This document shows, piece by piece, positions 46,022-58,315 of a stretch of DNA of 64,000 nt. A program made the position numbers and the translations under genes. This stretch comes from Cryptomeria japonica (taxonomy: Eukaryota > Streptophyta > Pinopsida > Cupressales > Cupressaceae): the NCBI RefSeq assembly GCF_030272615.1, contig NC_081405.1, forward strand, positions 574,723,752 through 574,787,751. Direction: 5' to 3'. Under the pieces are notes generated by a model. The model was not told the DNA's origin. It ran no database searches and saw only the letters and a list, made by a program, of their open reading frames with translations. The stretch's first letter is position 1. Every line of letters starts with the position of its first letter.

Positions 46022-47723
46022 GGAAACCCCCTCTTTTGTTTTCGTGTCCTAAGTGGTCGTTAGCATGCATCTCCTTTCATCCCCTTATATTTCTCTTGCC
46101 CAGACTCTATTTTAACCCCCTTATTTAAACCTCTCCCTGCCCCCTATATATGCATATAGATACTCAGACAAACATTCAGTTTAAATATGCCCATATATCT
46201 GTTATCCCAGACTTTAACTCGAGTAGTTAGGCTCAATCCATGGTTGGATATAATCATTAAAACACAAATCTCAATCATATATTTTTATACCTCTCCTTCA
46301 TACCCATTTATTCTACCATCCTTTAGCCCAATGAGAGGCCCCTCATCTAATATTTTTGTATATACTTATCTGGGAACTTTCATTATCAGATCTACACCTT
46401 GATTCAGTCATCTATCCTCATATTCAACCTCACATCTCTATATATATATACATATATATGTGTGTGTGTGTGTGTGTAGGTATTATCTCACATTCTTGCA
46501 GCCCAGGACCCTTCCATGAATTATCTGGGACAGATAAGCACTTTCAACTCTGACGCATGTACTAATTTTCTCTTTACAGATATATAGGCATTTCATATAT
46601 ATATATAGTCATGTATATTCATATTTATATATATACATTTATACATATACTTATATATATATATATATATTTTGATATATTTATATTTTTATTATTATTA
46701 TATATATATATATATATATATATTCTTATTAGTCTCTTGAAGTTCACTGATCTTTCATCCTTGAATATCGACTTAAATCCTTATCTTATCCATCTCTTCA
46801 TTTATCTGAAGGTATATATGCCTTTACTCATTTTCATAATTTCTTAGAGTCTTCTAAATATATATTCATTTATATATTTTTTCTAAGTATATTTACTCTT
46901 CCTCTCCATAGATATATTCATACGTTTTAGATTTATAACTAGATATCTAGTTATATTTATTTATGTGTATATATATATATATACACACATATATACCTAC
47001 ATAGAAGTGTGTGTATATATATATATATACACAGATATATATATAGTTTTTCTCCTTCTTTTTTTTATACTTTTATATATTTATATTTATATACTTATAT
47101 ATATATAACCATTTTTATTCTCTTATTCAGATTTATCCATCTTAGACTCAGATGTTTAAGTATTTCCTCCTTATATTTGATCACTCGTAAATTTAGATTT
47201 TTTAGTCTTGACGCTACGCTAGGATAAGCTTTAAGACTAGAAGGAGGTAGTACCATACATTAATGAGCATAGGTATATAAATGTGCTAGCATATCTCACT
47301 CCTAGATATATGTGATCATGGATATATAGGTATTATTATTTATGTAGATATTGCCTTCTTTTAGGACTAACACTTACCTAGCTATCCTCATCTCTATTTT
47401 ACCTTTTCGGTCCCCTATATTTGGCAAGCCACAGTAAATGTCTGAGATGTAATGGTCGGACATCTCATGTCAGCTCACTTCTCGATCAACTCATCCTGAT
47501 GGATCTTAGCATAGTCGAGGTGATGTTGCCTCTTTGATGTGATAGTTGAGGTACCCTTCTCCTGATGGATTTAGGCGTAGGCAATAATGACCTTGATTCT
47601 TGAAGATTGCAATCTTGCCTCATATCAACTCATCATGTAGTTTCTCTTTATGATGCATTAAGAGGGTGAGTTATATCTAGAATGCCAAGCTGGTCCTCCT
47701 TGTCATTTCTCAGTTAAGCTCTA
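46022..47723 (+). other. LINE-1b 3' region, first part, with TA microsatellites
   Basis: Non-coding, pyrimidine-rich, with (TA)n/(GT)n at 46440-46477, TA-rich blocks at 46584-46733 and 46966-47106, and ordinary sequence between. Short open frames are low-complexity artefacts. Confidence 0.7.
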
Positions 47724-48222
47724 ATGGATACCACTCTCAGGCTTCTAGGGTTGAAATGCTAGATGTATTTCGTAGGTGAGATCAAGGATGAGAGAATGAA
47801 AGGAATTCTCATCCAATAGAACCCTCTGATCTCTGAAGTGGTAATGAATTTTTTTAGGGAAGGAATTCATTATGAATAAAGACCAAACTAGAGAAAATTT
47901 GGATAGTGCAGCTATGTTTCTAGCCCTCGCAATGCACTTTGAGAAAGATAGGGATAAAGTGGTTAAACTATGCAAGAGAGTCTTCATTAAAGATATCCTC
48001 GGTGAATTAGAGTGGGTGGTGATTAACATTGATGAGGAACTCATAGCTCCCAAACCTCGGGACTATGATACCCTTATCAGAATGAATAACCCAGTTCCAC
48101 ATTTTCCCATTCTGGAAATCGGTGACCCTATAGTCTTTGAAACTCTCCGCCTGGTTAGAAGTCAAAATCTCCTTTTCCTCTCTTGGATTCTTCATGTTAA
48201 GAAACCTCCCCATGAGAAATAG
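47724..48222 (+). pseudogene. LINE-1b third ORF downstream of RNase H, unknown function
   Basis: A first frame from ATG 47724 (MDTTLRLLGLKC, two stops) leads into an open frame 47872-48222 with 'RENLDSAAMFLALAMHFEKDR' and 'RDYDTLIRMNNPVPHFP'. Further frame-compatible sequence follows to about 48400 (proline-rich, 'IPRPLPALQ'). No domain is recognised. Compare LINE-1a at 27687: both begin M-(D/E)-x-T, and 'ENLDSAAMFLALAMHF' lines up with 'VENANYFLAEVASHF'. The similarity is weak but sits at the same place in both LINEs. Confidence 0.45.
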
Positions 48223-49100
48223 CTGACTAACTATTTGGAGGTGGAGAATATTAGGGTTATCCCTGATAATGTGCCTATCCCACGCCCCCTGCCAGCTCTA
48301 CAGCATCCAAGCTAGAAAAATCCAGCTCCAAGCCTTCCCACAGGCTAGGCAAGACAGGTTGAAGCTCCTCTGGATGACATGTTTCAAGGTTTCTGTTGGG
48401 TTATCAAAGAAATTCCTTTTTTGTTGTGAGTAGTAACAAAACTTTTCATATGGACAATTTCACTTAGTTTATAAAACTCTAATAGATATATCTCATAAAT
48501 ATGGTTATGCTCTACTAAGACTTTCTTGGTGATCTTCAGGCAGTATAGCCTTGCTGCCACTTCTTAAGATTGTTATATTTTGAACATATATATACATAAA
48601 TCCATATATCCATATTTCATATAGATATATGTCTATATGCTTATATATTTAAAAATGTTGATCTTTCAAATTTTTGTTTCAATGATGATCTTCTCTGTTA
48701 TTTCCATCTTTTTTGTACTAGGCTAGCTTAGATGGCTCTTTTATCATCCACTCTTTTTTGGGCATGGTAGGATCTCTATTTAATTCAAAATCTATTATGA
48801 ATGATAGCCCATTGCAATATCTTTGCTAGAAGGACTAAAGATCCCTCTAGAAGGTTAGTAGCTTGGTCTCCGCATTCGGGGATCTTTATGAGTAGTTTTG
48901 ATCTTTCTTGATGTTTTGTCTCTTGTTTTGTTATTAAGAAGTTTTCAGGCTATAATGTCTCTAGGTTGCTTTAACTTAGCTTTGTAGTTTTGTTAAGTTG
49001 TGTATATGCTTTGCGTCATCCTCTTCCCTGTGTATGATCGGCCCCAGCCACCTTCAGGCTTTCTAGGCCTTCCATGGTTGCACTATATATATATATATAT

Positions 49101-49148
<48 letters not shown>

Positions 49149-50090
49149 GTATACATATATATGTATATATATATGTATATATATATATATATTTGTATTT
49201 ATATTTTTATATATATTTATCATCATATACATTTATATATTAGGATTTTTTTAGACTCACATCTATATAATCATATTCATATATAGTTTCCTATTTTCTT
49301 GCATGTTCTCTCAATTTTAAGTTAAATCAGTCTCAAATACATATGTCAATATTCCTCTTTCTTCCCAGTAATATCCAGCATCATATTATTAGATTGAGGG
49401 TCGACCTGATAAAATTTTATCTCACTTAAAGCTTTCCCATGACACTCAATTAGGGCTTGGAAGGCTCTTGAACCATATTCTTTAAGATGGTAGCTCCCCG
49501 CGATCTCTTTGCAGGAATATTTATGGAATTTGCCTCGTTAATTTTTATTGAATTTATTTTCTTCGATGGGTAATCACTCTCGCATTATGTTTTTGGAGAT
49601 TTTTTAAGACTAATATTTTGAGCTGTGTATCCTAACAGGGTGACTATCCAGGCAGGTATGATATTTTCTATAAGTTGACCTATTTGGTTTTCCTTTTCCT
49701 AACATTCTAGTGAGAGATTTTCTCAAGATTTTGTGCAGCATAGGGAGCAAATCATGCTTAACCTTGTGTTTTAGGAATAGCAAAAACCGTCGCCCATAAA
49801 TGGCAGGATCAACCCAAGAGATGGGCAATCTATTGCTCAACTTTACATAGAGGATTTCTACATACAATCTTCATTATTTTGGACAAGTTCCCTTTGTGAT
49901 CTTGTATCTCCATTTTGTATCACATTCTTAATTTTTTCTGATCCTTGAGGGATCTGGGCTAGACCGGAGGTTTTCTTCCCTCCATTATTTCCTACCAATG
50001 CCCACACTGAATGGAGGTGTATATGTAAATCTATCTATTTTTTAAATTAATAAAATTCTTTGGCCTCGGCCTTTTATCGATCAAAAAAAA
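48223..50090 (+). other. LINE-1b 3' region, second part, and poly-A tail
   Basis: Non-coding, with a TA microsatellite at 49083-49200. The end has 'taataaaattctttggcctcgg', then 'ccttttatcgatc' and an A run, resembling the LINE-1a terminus. Confidence 0.7.
49083..49200. repeat. (TA)n microsatellite within the LINE-1b 3' region
   Basis: Long TA runs broken by TACA and TGTATA units. Confidence 0.95.
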
Positions 50091-50104
50091 AATTATATAT
50101 TGGA

Positions 50105-50700
50105 AATAGGTATTTTTTAATAACTAAATGAAAAAATATTTAAATCTATGATTAAATATTATAAAATGACATTGCATATATAAAACCACTTAAAAGAAAA
50201 TTATGGTTTTCAAAATATATTAAGAAAAAGAATGATTTTAAAAAATTATACAAAATTATAATAATAGAAAATACATACAATAATTGAGTTTTTTTTTTAA
50301 ATAGAAAAAACATTTTATATGCAAGATGAGATTTTTAAAAATTTATTTTAAAGAGACATTCATTTTTTAAACATAAAAAATTCTTTAAAAACTTATAAAT
50401 CTATCATACTTATAAATTTGTTGGTATAACACCAATTTTTTTTATACAATCATAATGTATATAAATAATTTTCAATTTAAAACTAGGATACCTATATTTA
50501 AAAAAAATAAAGTAAAGTATGCTGAGAGAGATCAAATTTAAAAATATTTAGTATTCATACATAATAGTAAAGAGTTGATTGTAATAAAATTGACATTAAA
50601 TGTTTTAATAAATCACTTAGCCTACTTGAAGGAAAATTCAAAATATAAATATTTAACATTTGATTTACTATGATCTAGTTATATATAAATATTAGGTTTA
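50105..50700. other. AT-rich spacer
   Basis: Very AT-rich (runs of A and T), with no open frame or recognisable repeat family. It leads into the CCCTAA-rich block. Confidence 0.6.
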
Positions 50701-53480
50701 ATATATGCGATATATATTGAAATCTAACCCTAATCATATATCTAATTATAAGAGTAACTATAACCTTAACCCTTATCTAATATTAACCCAAGAAATTGAA
50801 TATATTAGCCCTATTTAAACTCTAACCATTTATTAGCCCTAACTCACATTTTTTTTCTTATAACCATAATTTTACCCTACCCTAATTGAGCCCTAGCCCT
50901 AACTCTTACTGAACCCTAATCTAACATTAACCTTAACTCTAGAACTACTTCCCTAATATTTACCCTAATAATATTCAAACCATAATCATAATTAAACCTT
51001 AATCTTAACCCTAACTTGAAGATTTCTCTTAAAACCCTAGTTGAATCCTAACCATAGTTGAATCTCTTATTTCTAATTATAATTCTAACCTTAACCATAA
51101 TTGAATTATAACATAAACTTTGTTTCAACCCTAACCATAATTTTACCCTAACCCTAATTAAATCCTAACTTATTTGATTCATAGCCCTAACTCTAACACT
51201 AATTAAACCCTATCCATAAATAAATTCTATTCATAACCTTAATTAAATGTTAATCCTAATTTAACTAAAGCATAACTTTAACACTTATTAATTCACAATT
51301 CAAGTTGAACACTAACCTTAATCTTATCCCTAACCCATTGAAATCTCATCACAATTTAACTATAATCCAAATCCTATCCCTAATTCTTATTCTATCCCTA
51401 ACTTTAACCTTAGTCCAACATTAAATGTAACCCTAATTTAACCCTAATGCTAACATTGTTTAAACTTGAACTTAAAATAAATACTAACCCCAATTGAAAC
51501 CTAACTCTAATTTTATCAATAGCCCAAATTAAACCCCAACCGTAACCCTAACTCAAACCTTTCATAAATTAAATATTTTTCCCTTATTTAATCCTAATCT
51601 AACATTAACCTTAATCCTAATTGAATCCTAACCTTAATTATAACCCTAATGCTATTGAAACTTATTCATAATATAACCCTAACCCTAATCCTAACCCTAA
51701 TTCAAAGATTTCTTCTATAGTCCTAATTGATACCTAATCCCATTTAACCCTATTTTAATCTAAGCTTAACCCTTAACCCTAATTGTAATGGCAACCCCAT
51801 CCCTATTCTAGTTTTAATCTTAATTGAGCTTGAACCTAAACTCTAGTGCAACCTTAATGCTAATTGTAACCTTGATACCAAATATTATTTTGTAACTTTA
51901 ACACTAACCCTAACCCTAACCTAATGATGTAAGATTGATTATAACAATATTAGCAAATGTATTTCTAACCATAACCCTAATTGAACCCTAACTTTAACCT
52001 TAACTCTAAATGAACCATCACATCAACCTCAAGCTTAAATTTGACCCTGACCTAAGATTTCTCCTAGAATCTTAATCCTAGCCCTAATAAACTATGACCC
52101 TAACCCTAATTAAACCCCAACCTCAACCACAACCATAACCTTGACCTCAAGATTTATCCTATAACACTAACACTAACTCTAATACTAATTAAACCCCATC
52201 CATAAATAAATTCTATTGATAACCTCAATTAAATGTTAATCCTAATTTAACTAAAGCATAAGTTTAACACTTATTAATTCACAGTTCAAGTTTAACACTA
52301 ACATTAATCTTAGCCCTAACCCATTGAAATCTCATCAAAATTTAACTATAATCCAAATCCTATCTCTAATTCTTATTCTAACCCTAACTCTAACCTTACT
52401 CCTAGATTAAATCTAACGCTAATTTAACCCTAATGCTAACATTATTTAAACGTTAACTTAAAATAAATACTAACGCCAATTGAACCCTAACTCTAGTTTT
52501 ATCTATAGCAGAAATTAAACCCCAACCATAACCCTAATTCAAACCTTTCATAAAAAAAAATATTTCCCTTATTGAATCCTAATCTGATATTAACCTTAAT
52601 CCTAATTGAATCCTAACCTTAATCGTAACCCTAATGCTACTAAAAATTATTCATAATATAACCCTAACCCTAATCCTAACCCTAATTCAAATATTTCTTC
52701 TACTGTCCTAATTGATACCTAATCCCATTTAACCCTATTTTAATCTAAGCTTAACCCCTAACCCTAATTCTAATGGCACTCCCTATTCTAGTATTAATCT
52801 TAATTGAGCTTGAACCTAAACTCTAGTGCAACCTTAATGCTAATTGTAACCTTGATACTAGAGATTATTTTGTAGATTTAACACTAACCCTAACCCTAAC
52901 CTAATGATGTAAGAATGATTATAACAAGATAACAAATGTATTTCTAACCATAACCCTTATTGAACCCTAACTTTAACCTTAACTCTAAATGAACCATCAC
53001 ATCAACCTCGAGCCTAAACTTGACCCTGACCTAAGATTTATCCTAGAATCTTAATCCTAGCCTTAATAAACTATGACCCTAACCCTAATTAAACCCCAAC
53101 CTCAACCACAACCACAACCTTGACCTCAAGATTTATGCTAGAACCCTAACACTAACTCAACACTAACCATAACCTTAATCAAAACCCGTAATTAAATCCT
53201 ATCTCTAACATTAACCCTTACCCTAATTTAACTCAAACTATAATCCTAACCCAACAGATGCAAGACTTTAAAATAATGAGGTTTTGAGTTAGTGTTAGGA
53301 TTGGGGATATAACATTATGATTGAGGCCACAACTCTAGTTTCATCTATCCTAACCTTAACACTAACCCTAATTCTAATTTTATATCTCTCTATATTCTAA
53401 TTCTAATAGGTTAAATATGACCCTAATATTATTAACTCCAATACTAACAAGGTAACCTTAATTAAAATCCAACCTTTGAT
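50700..53480. repeat. Degenerate telomere-like (CCCTAA) array with 0.98-kb tandem duplication
   Basis: The sequence is dominated by 'ccctaa', 'aacccta' and variants such as 'accttaa' and 'tcctaat', with perfect short runs such as taaccctaaccctaa (near 51673, 51905, 52665, 52880). The hexamer is CCCTAA, not the common plant heptamer CCCTAAA. Long-range structure: landmarks such as 'aaatgttaatcctaattta' (51245 and 52231), 'gagcttgaacctaaactcta' and 'cctaatgatgtaagaatgat' recur about 985 bp apart, so roughly 51190-52170 and 52171-53160 are a tandem duplication. No genes. Confidence 0.85.
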
Positions 53481-53558
53481 CTTAACTCTAACTTTAATTA
53501 GCATTAATTTATTTTGTTTTAAAGAAAAAAAAATCATTTATAGAAAGTTATTGATGAT
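53481..53558. other. Short flank between the telomere-like array and the LTR
   Basis: Mixed AT-rich sequence with an A run at 53521-53533. No polypurine tract precedes the LTR, which fits a 5' LTR or solo LTR. Confidence 0.5.
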
Positions 53559-54740
53559 TGTATACACCTCAAAATGGTCTGAAGATAATTAGTTAAATAA
53601 GTATTTATTTAATTAATCCCCCTTCCTAATTAATTGAATTCACAAGCAATTTTGATTAATTTCCGTATTCATCTACTAGTAAATAAATCTACATGATTTA
53701 TTTATATAGTTCATTTCATATCCCGGTTTGATTAATTAATCTGAATTAATTAATCCTCCCCCCATTTAAATTCATTCTTCTAACCTCATTATTAGTTAAA
53801 ATAAGTCAAATCATGATTTGTTAAGATTAATTATCTTTTCCAATTATTTGAATTTCTAAATTCAAATTGAGCACATGGCTCCTAACTTCTAACCACCTAA
53901 CCTATCCACCCCCTAACCTAACTCATTCTATCTAATCCTAGGTTTAACTGACCCTATCCTATCTTGGACATCCTAATCTCTTTTATCCTAACCTCTTATG
54001 GGTTGGATATTCTCCCTTTGAGACACATGGCACTTTTTCCACATGTCTCCTCCCTTGGACACTTGCCCTCTTATGAGCAAGGTTCCTTGAAACTTGCCAC
54101 CACAGAGATGACAAGTGTTTGTTCCTCCAACCTCTTCTCCAACTTCTCCAATTATCCCTTGATATATTCAAATCAAATCTAGACTGTCGATTCTTACCAC
54201 CTCAACTTTGGCCTTGGAATTCCTATAAATACCCCTCATTTTGGAGTAATAAAGATACCTTGCATCCTAGATTTTATCATTACTATATGCATTTTTATTT
54301 CCATCATCTAGTATAATTCGCATTCTTAATTAATCATGCATATAATCATGCATCTCATATCATTTTCACAATCAATCATGAAGTAGCTACTCAACTCTTG
54401 AGTTACCACTTTGGAGGTCATTTCTCTGCTGAGAGCCAACAAATCCAACACCTTCAAGGTCCTCAAAAATAGAGGAAGATGGGACATCTCAAAGGAACTT
54501 TTGGTTTTCTTTTGTTTAGCTTTCAATTTGCTTCATAATTTCATTATATTGTCTCATCTATTGTGTATGCTTATTTCCATTTACCATATTTTTAACATCA
54601 TGTTAATTGCCACCCATTGTGGGGCCTAGCCCCTTTTATCTTTAACAAGTTTGCTTGCAGGAAATCTCATTGATAAGTTGATTAGCTCTTTCAGCACACA
54701 GATTTACGATCTTGGTCTCCATTGTAGCGTTTCGGCGCCT
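53559..54740 (+). repeat. LTR copy 2 of the TGTATACACC family (5' LTR)
   Basis: Aligned with 852-1560 by eye (see that entry), with a TATA box at 54224-54231. The right end is uncertain: the only primer-site-like sequence is 'ttcggcgcc' at 54731-54739, which carries the GGCGCC core seen in many Tat/Athila primer sites. Confidence 0.7.
54224..54231 (+). promoter_or_regulatory. LTR TATA box
   Basis: TATAAATA in the context tcc...cccc, conserved with 1523-1530. Confidence 0.6.
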
Positions 54741-54829
54741 CAAATGGCATTTATAGAGGATTTTTCAACTCTATTTTTATGTTTTTCTATACTTTATCAT
54801 TTTCACTCTGTCTTAGCATTCTTGGTATA

Positions 54830-55010
54830 TTTTGCAGCATTCTTGGTTTATTTTATAGTGTTCTTAGTCAATTTGGCAGTGTTTTCGGTCAATTTGGTAG
54901 CATTTTTGGGGTTTAGAACAACGTTCCTGGTTGATTTGATGGTGCTCTTGGTGAATTTGATAGCGTTCTTGGTTAATTTGATAGTGTTCTTGGTTTTTCA
55001 TTGATATTTT
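54830..55010 (+). repeat. 21-nt tandem repeats, array 1
   Basis: About nine units of 'gtgttcttggttaatttgata' type (for example gcattcttggtatattttgca, gtgttcttagtcaatttggca), in exact 21-nt register. The (A/V)FLV-rich open frame 54651-55004 is produced by the repeat. Confidence 0.9.
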
Positions 55011-56040
55011 TGATATTGTATTTTGCATTTCTCATTTCTGCATCTGGATTGTCATTTTCCCTAACCTAATTTGTAGTTTATTTATTTTGAAGGTACCTAT
55101 TTTGCTGACAAAATACCGGAGTTATAAACCATTTCGTTGTCAAAGAATACAATATAAACTACTAACTTTGTTTGTAGCCATGGGATTTAGCACTTGTATT
55201 TGTTATAAATTAGGCACATAGACTAATTATAATGGAAATGAATAAACATGTCTTATGTGTTTTTGATGATAGGCAAGTATGCTCTCACCTTTCTTAGGTG
55301 GTTACAAAGCTAGACTCATCTTTTTCTTTCAATAGTGCATGTCTTTAGCTAGCCTGCCCTCCTTAGAAGCCCATAAGGCCGGTGAGAGGGGAATGGCTAA
55401 ACGCCAAGTAATCCAACCCACTATAAAATGAATTTGTTTTGGTGAAAATCAAGTCAATGGAAGTGATCGGGAATAGATATCCTTTGTACCTTTGGGTATA
55501 TCAAACATTTTTTTTCAAGGCTAGGATACCTCTTAATTGATTTTATACCCTAACGTACCGAGCAAATCCCTTACTAGTTCTAATTAAAATTAGGAACTAC
55601 CCGGTTTATCTCCAAATATTATTAAATTTTTAGTGTGTGGAGGGGGAAGAATCTCCCCTTCAGATACTCACCATATGTCCCTCTTAAGCATATTTGTGAA
55701 CTCCCCTTTTAAGACCTTATTGCTTGGCTCATAACGGGACTCCACTAGCTCTCGCAAAGGCAAAAACACGAGCACCCTTTAGGGGGTGACAAGGCTATGT
55801 GAGCTGAGAGGGTACCAAGTGTGGGATAAGAACTAATAATGAAGCCAATCTCCTTATGGTAGACTGAATGATGTGTTTTCAATTGTTCAAAGCCCTTGAA
55901 AACTTGGGCTTTCTTTAAAGCTTCTTGAACATACACTTTACGTGTCCTTTGGGACAAAAATACAATCTGAATTTTGTGTTTGTAAGTCAGGTCAAGATAC
56001 CATCCATTTAAATACCACAAAGATTATCACTCAATCCAAA
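55011..56040 (+). other. Leader sequence between 21-nt arrays
   Basis: No gene. It includes 'gggactccactagctctcgcaaaggc' and 'gagcaccctttagggggtgac' (55737-55790), phrases resembling the LTR or leader of Tat/Athila elements. A minus-strand frame 55745-56020 is unrecognised. Confidence 0.4.
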
Positions 56041-56064
56041 TAGTAGCTATCATGGTCCAAGTAG

Positions 56065-57247
56065 TAGTTTGATGAATACTAAGAGGGGGGGGTGAATTAG
56101 TATACCTGAAAATACTGAACTTAAACACTTAAATAGTTTAGCAGTAACCTAGTATAATAGTTTAACTAACAAACCCGTTAACACAAATGCAAACCAAACA
56201 GAAAATAAGGCATTCCCAAATAGAAGCACAGTCACCATAACACAAGAGATTTTGACGTGGAAACCCAAATGGAAAAAACCACGGTGAGATGAAACTCACA
56301 AGTAACTATCTACAGAATAGTAACCAGACCGGTTAAGGTCATACAATGTTCTTCACCAGAATAGATCCTATTAGGAATCTCAATCTCTATTAGGAGCTAA
56401 GTCCAATTAAAGACTACCTTGTGAGAGGATTTCAGATCCACAGATGTGAACCACCTTGTTAGAGGATTTACAAAGGCTTTTCTGGGCCTACCCAGTTAAG
56501 GGTTTTAGACTTGTCGAAGATGTGAGTTATCAACAAGTGAATGATCTAGCAAATAGTACAATCTACTTGGTTAGATCCATGATAGCTTATTGCTAATGCA
56601 TTTCAGCATTACTTTAGTCTCTAGTAAATCCACACTCTATTACAGCACACAGACTTGATCTTCTCTCCTAAGATCGCTCATACAAAAACTCATCAACCAC
56701 CAAAAACCCTAACAGCTACATCTCATAAAACCCTAGACATGATGTCTTTAAAAAGGAATCTGATTTCATGTCGGTCCAATAGGATTAAATTGCAAGTTCC
56801 TAGGTTCATTGCATCTAGACACATTTGATAACACGACACAAAATCACCGTCAAAGTGTCAGTGGATGGTAACTCATCACAAAAGTACCGGTTGGTAACTC
56901 ATCACAGAGTATTACTGGTTCATACAATTTTACCGATTATCAGTTAATAACTCATCACAGAGTAATATTGGTTCAAACATTAAAATGATTACCAGTTATC
57001 CAAAAATGAAGACTGGGAAAATGATAACTACCGCTTCAGTTCCTTCGTACCACTTGAGATCCTCAAACCTCTTGAGGTCTTTATACCGCTTGAGATTGGT
57101 AAACACTTTCTGCAAAACATCGATAGCCTAAAGACTATAATATGTAATACTGGTTGAGCATAACTCATACATAAAAAGCGATCTCAAAGCAAGTGTGTGT
57201 CCATCAATGACAATCACAGCATAAACATAAAAAATGCCAACATAGTT
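56065..57247 (-). mobile_element. Solo LTR, Sirevirus type, with target duplication
   Basis: On the minus strand the LTR reads TGTTGGCATT (from 57242) to ...GTATTCATCA (56070), 1173 bp. Target duplication TAGTT lies at 56065-56069 and 57243-57247. There is no internal region, so it is a solo LTR left by recombination between the two LTRs of a complete element. It contains the 'ctaagaggggggggtgaattag' motif shared with 18440 and 31880. It split a 21-nt repeat array in the Tat-like leader. Confidence 0.92.
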
Positions 57248-57560
57248 ATCTTGGTCAAAATGGTAGCTTTATCAATTCAAATAGTAGCTCACTCAATCCA
57301 AATAGTAGCTTTCTCGATCCAAATAATAGCTCTCATGATCCAAACAATAGCTCTCATGGTCCAAATGGTATCTCTCTCACTCCAAACAGTAGCTCGGTTG
57401 GTCCAAGTAATAGCTTTCTTGATCCAAATAGTAGCTCTCATAGTCAAAACAATTTCTCTCAGGATCCAAACAGTAGATCTCATAGTCCAAACAATAGCTT
57501 TCTTAGTCGAAACAATAGCTCTCAAAGTCCAAACGTCAGCTCTCTTGGTATAAATGTTAG
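57248..57560 (+). repeat. 21-nt tandem repeats, array 2
   Basis: About fourteen units of 'ctctcatggtccaaacaatag' type in 21-nt register, continuing a unit or two seen at 56025-56064 left of the solo LTR. Open frames on both strands (57197-57553 plus, 57289-57639 minus) come from the repeat. Confidence 0.92.
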
Positions 57561-57689
57561 ATTTATCATATTTCGATATTAACTCTCCAAGGCTGAGCTT
57601 GTTAGGTATAAATATCATTTTTCTCAGTCTACACATCAACTCTTGAAGTCAAAACAACCATTATCTAAGTTCCAACATCATTATTTTAA

Positions 57690-57920
57690 ACTTCAAAGTT
57701 ATTGGTCCAAACAATAACTCTCTTGGTCTAAACAACAACTATCTTGGTCTAAACAACAACATTGTTGGTCTAAATGTCTGATTTATTAGTCTAAATTTCA
57801 TCCCTCTTGGTGTAAATGTTAGATTTTCTGGTCTAAACACCAACTCTCTTGGTCTAAATGTAAGCTCTCTTAGTCTAAATTGTACCTCTTTTGGTTTGAA
57901 TGTCAACTTGCTCAAATTTC
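57690..57920 (+). repeat. 21-nt tandem repeats, array 3
   Basis: About ten diverged units of 'ctctcttggtctaaacaacaa' type, clearly related to array 2 by the TTGGTCYAAA core. Confidence 0.85.
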
Positions 57921-58079
57921 AACACTAGATCTCCTAATTTGCATTTGCTAGGTCTAAACATCAGTTGTCGAAGTCTTCAAAGCAAATAGTTGGGTCCGAG
58001 TAACAATCTCCTAAGTTCAAGAACCCAATTTCTTGAGTCTAAACATCACTATTTTGAACTTTAGAGTCACTATATTGTA

Positions 58080-58315
58080 GAATAGTGTTTCTGGTTTGTC
58101 CTTTAGCATTCCTAGTTAGTATAGAAGTGTTTTTGGTCAGGTTTTCAGCATTCCTGGTTAGTATAGTAGCATTTTTGGTAATTGTGTCAGTGTTCCTGGT
58201 TAGTATAACAACATTTTTAGTTAGTTTGTTAGTGTTCCTGATCAGCATAGTAGCATTTTTGGTCAGTATAGCATTGTTTATGGTCATTTTGTCAGTGTTT
58301 CTGGTAACTGTACCA
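58080..58315 (+). repeat. 21-nt tandem repeats, array 4
   Basis: About eleven units alternating 'gtgttcctggttagtataaca' and 'gcatttttggt...' types, a 42-nt higher-order pattern. It resembles array 1, on the other side of arrays 2 and 3. Confidence 0.9.

Larger units (their letters stand above)
39916..50090 (+). mobile_element. LINE-1b: near full-length plant L1-type LINE, 10.2 kb
   Basis: Flanked by a perfect 14-nt target duplication aattatatattgga (39902-39915 and 50091-50104), with a terminal A run at 50083-50090. ORF1 runs from about 39957 to 41964 and ORF2 41961-46021, followed by an unusually long 4-kb 3' region with several TA microsatellites and a further ORF (47724-48222). It is longer than LINE-1a mainly because of that 3' region. 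Frameshifts, stops and an altered RT active site make it inactive. Confidence 0.92.

Noticed and set aside
50700-53480. True chromosome end (telomere)
   Set aside because: The array is highly degenerate, mixed with other motifs, and flanked on both sides by transposons.
57197-57553. 118-codon Ile/Val/Gln-rich frame resembling a membrane protein
   Set aside because: Produced by 21-nt repeats, with an equally long frame on the opposite strand.
54830-58315. CRISPR-like array
   Set aside because: Units are contiguous 21-mers without unique spacers, in a plant LTR element.
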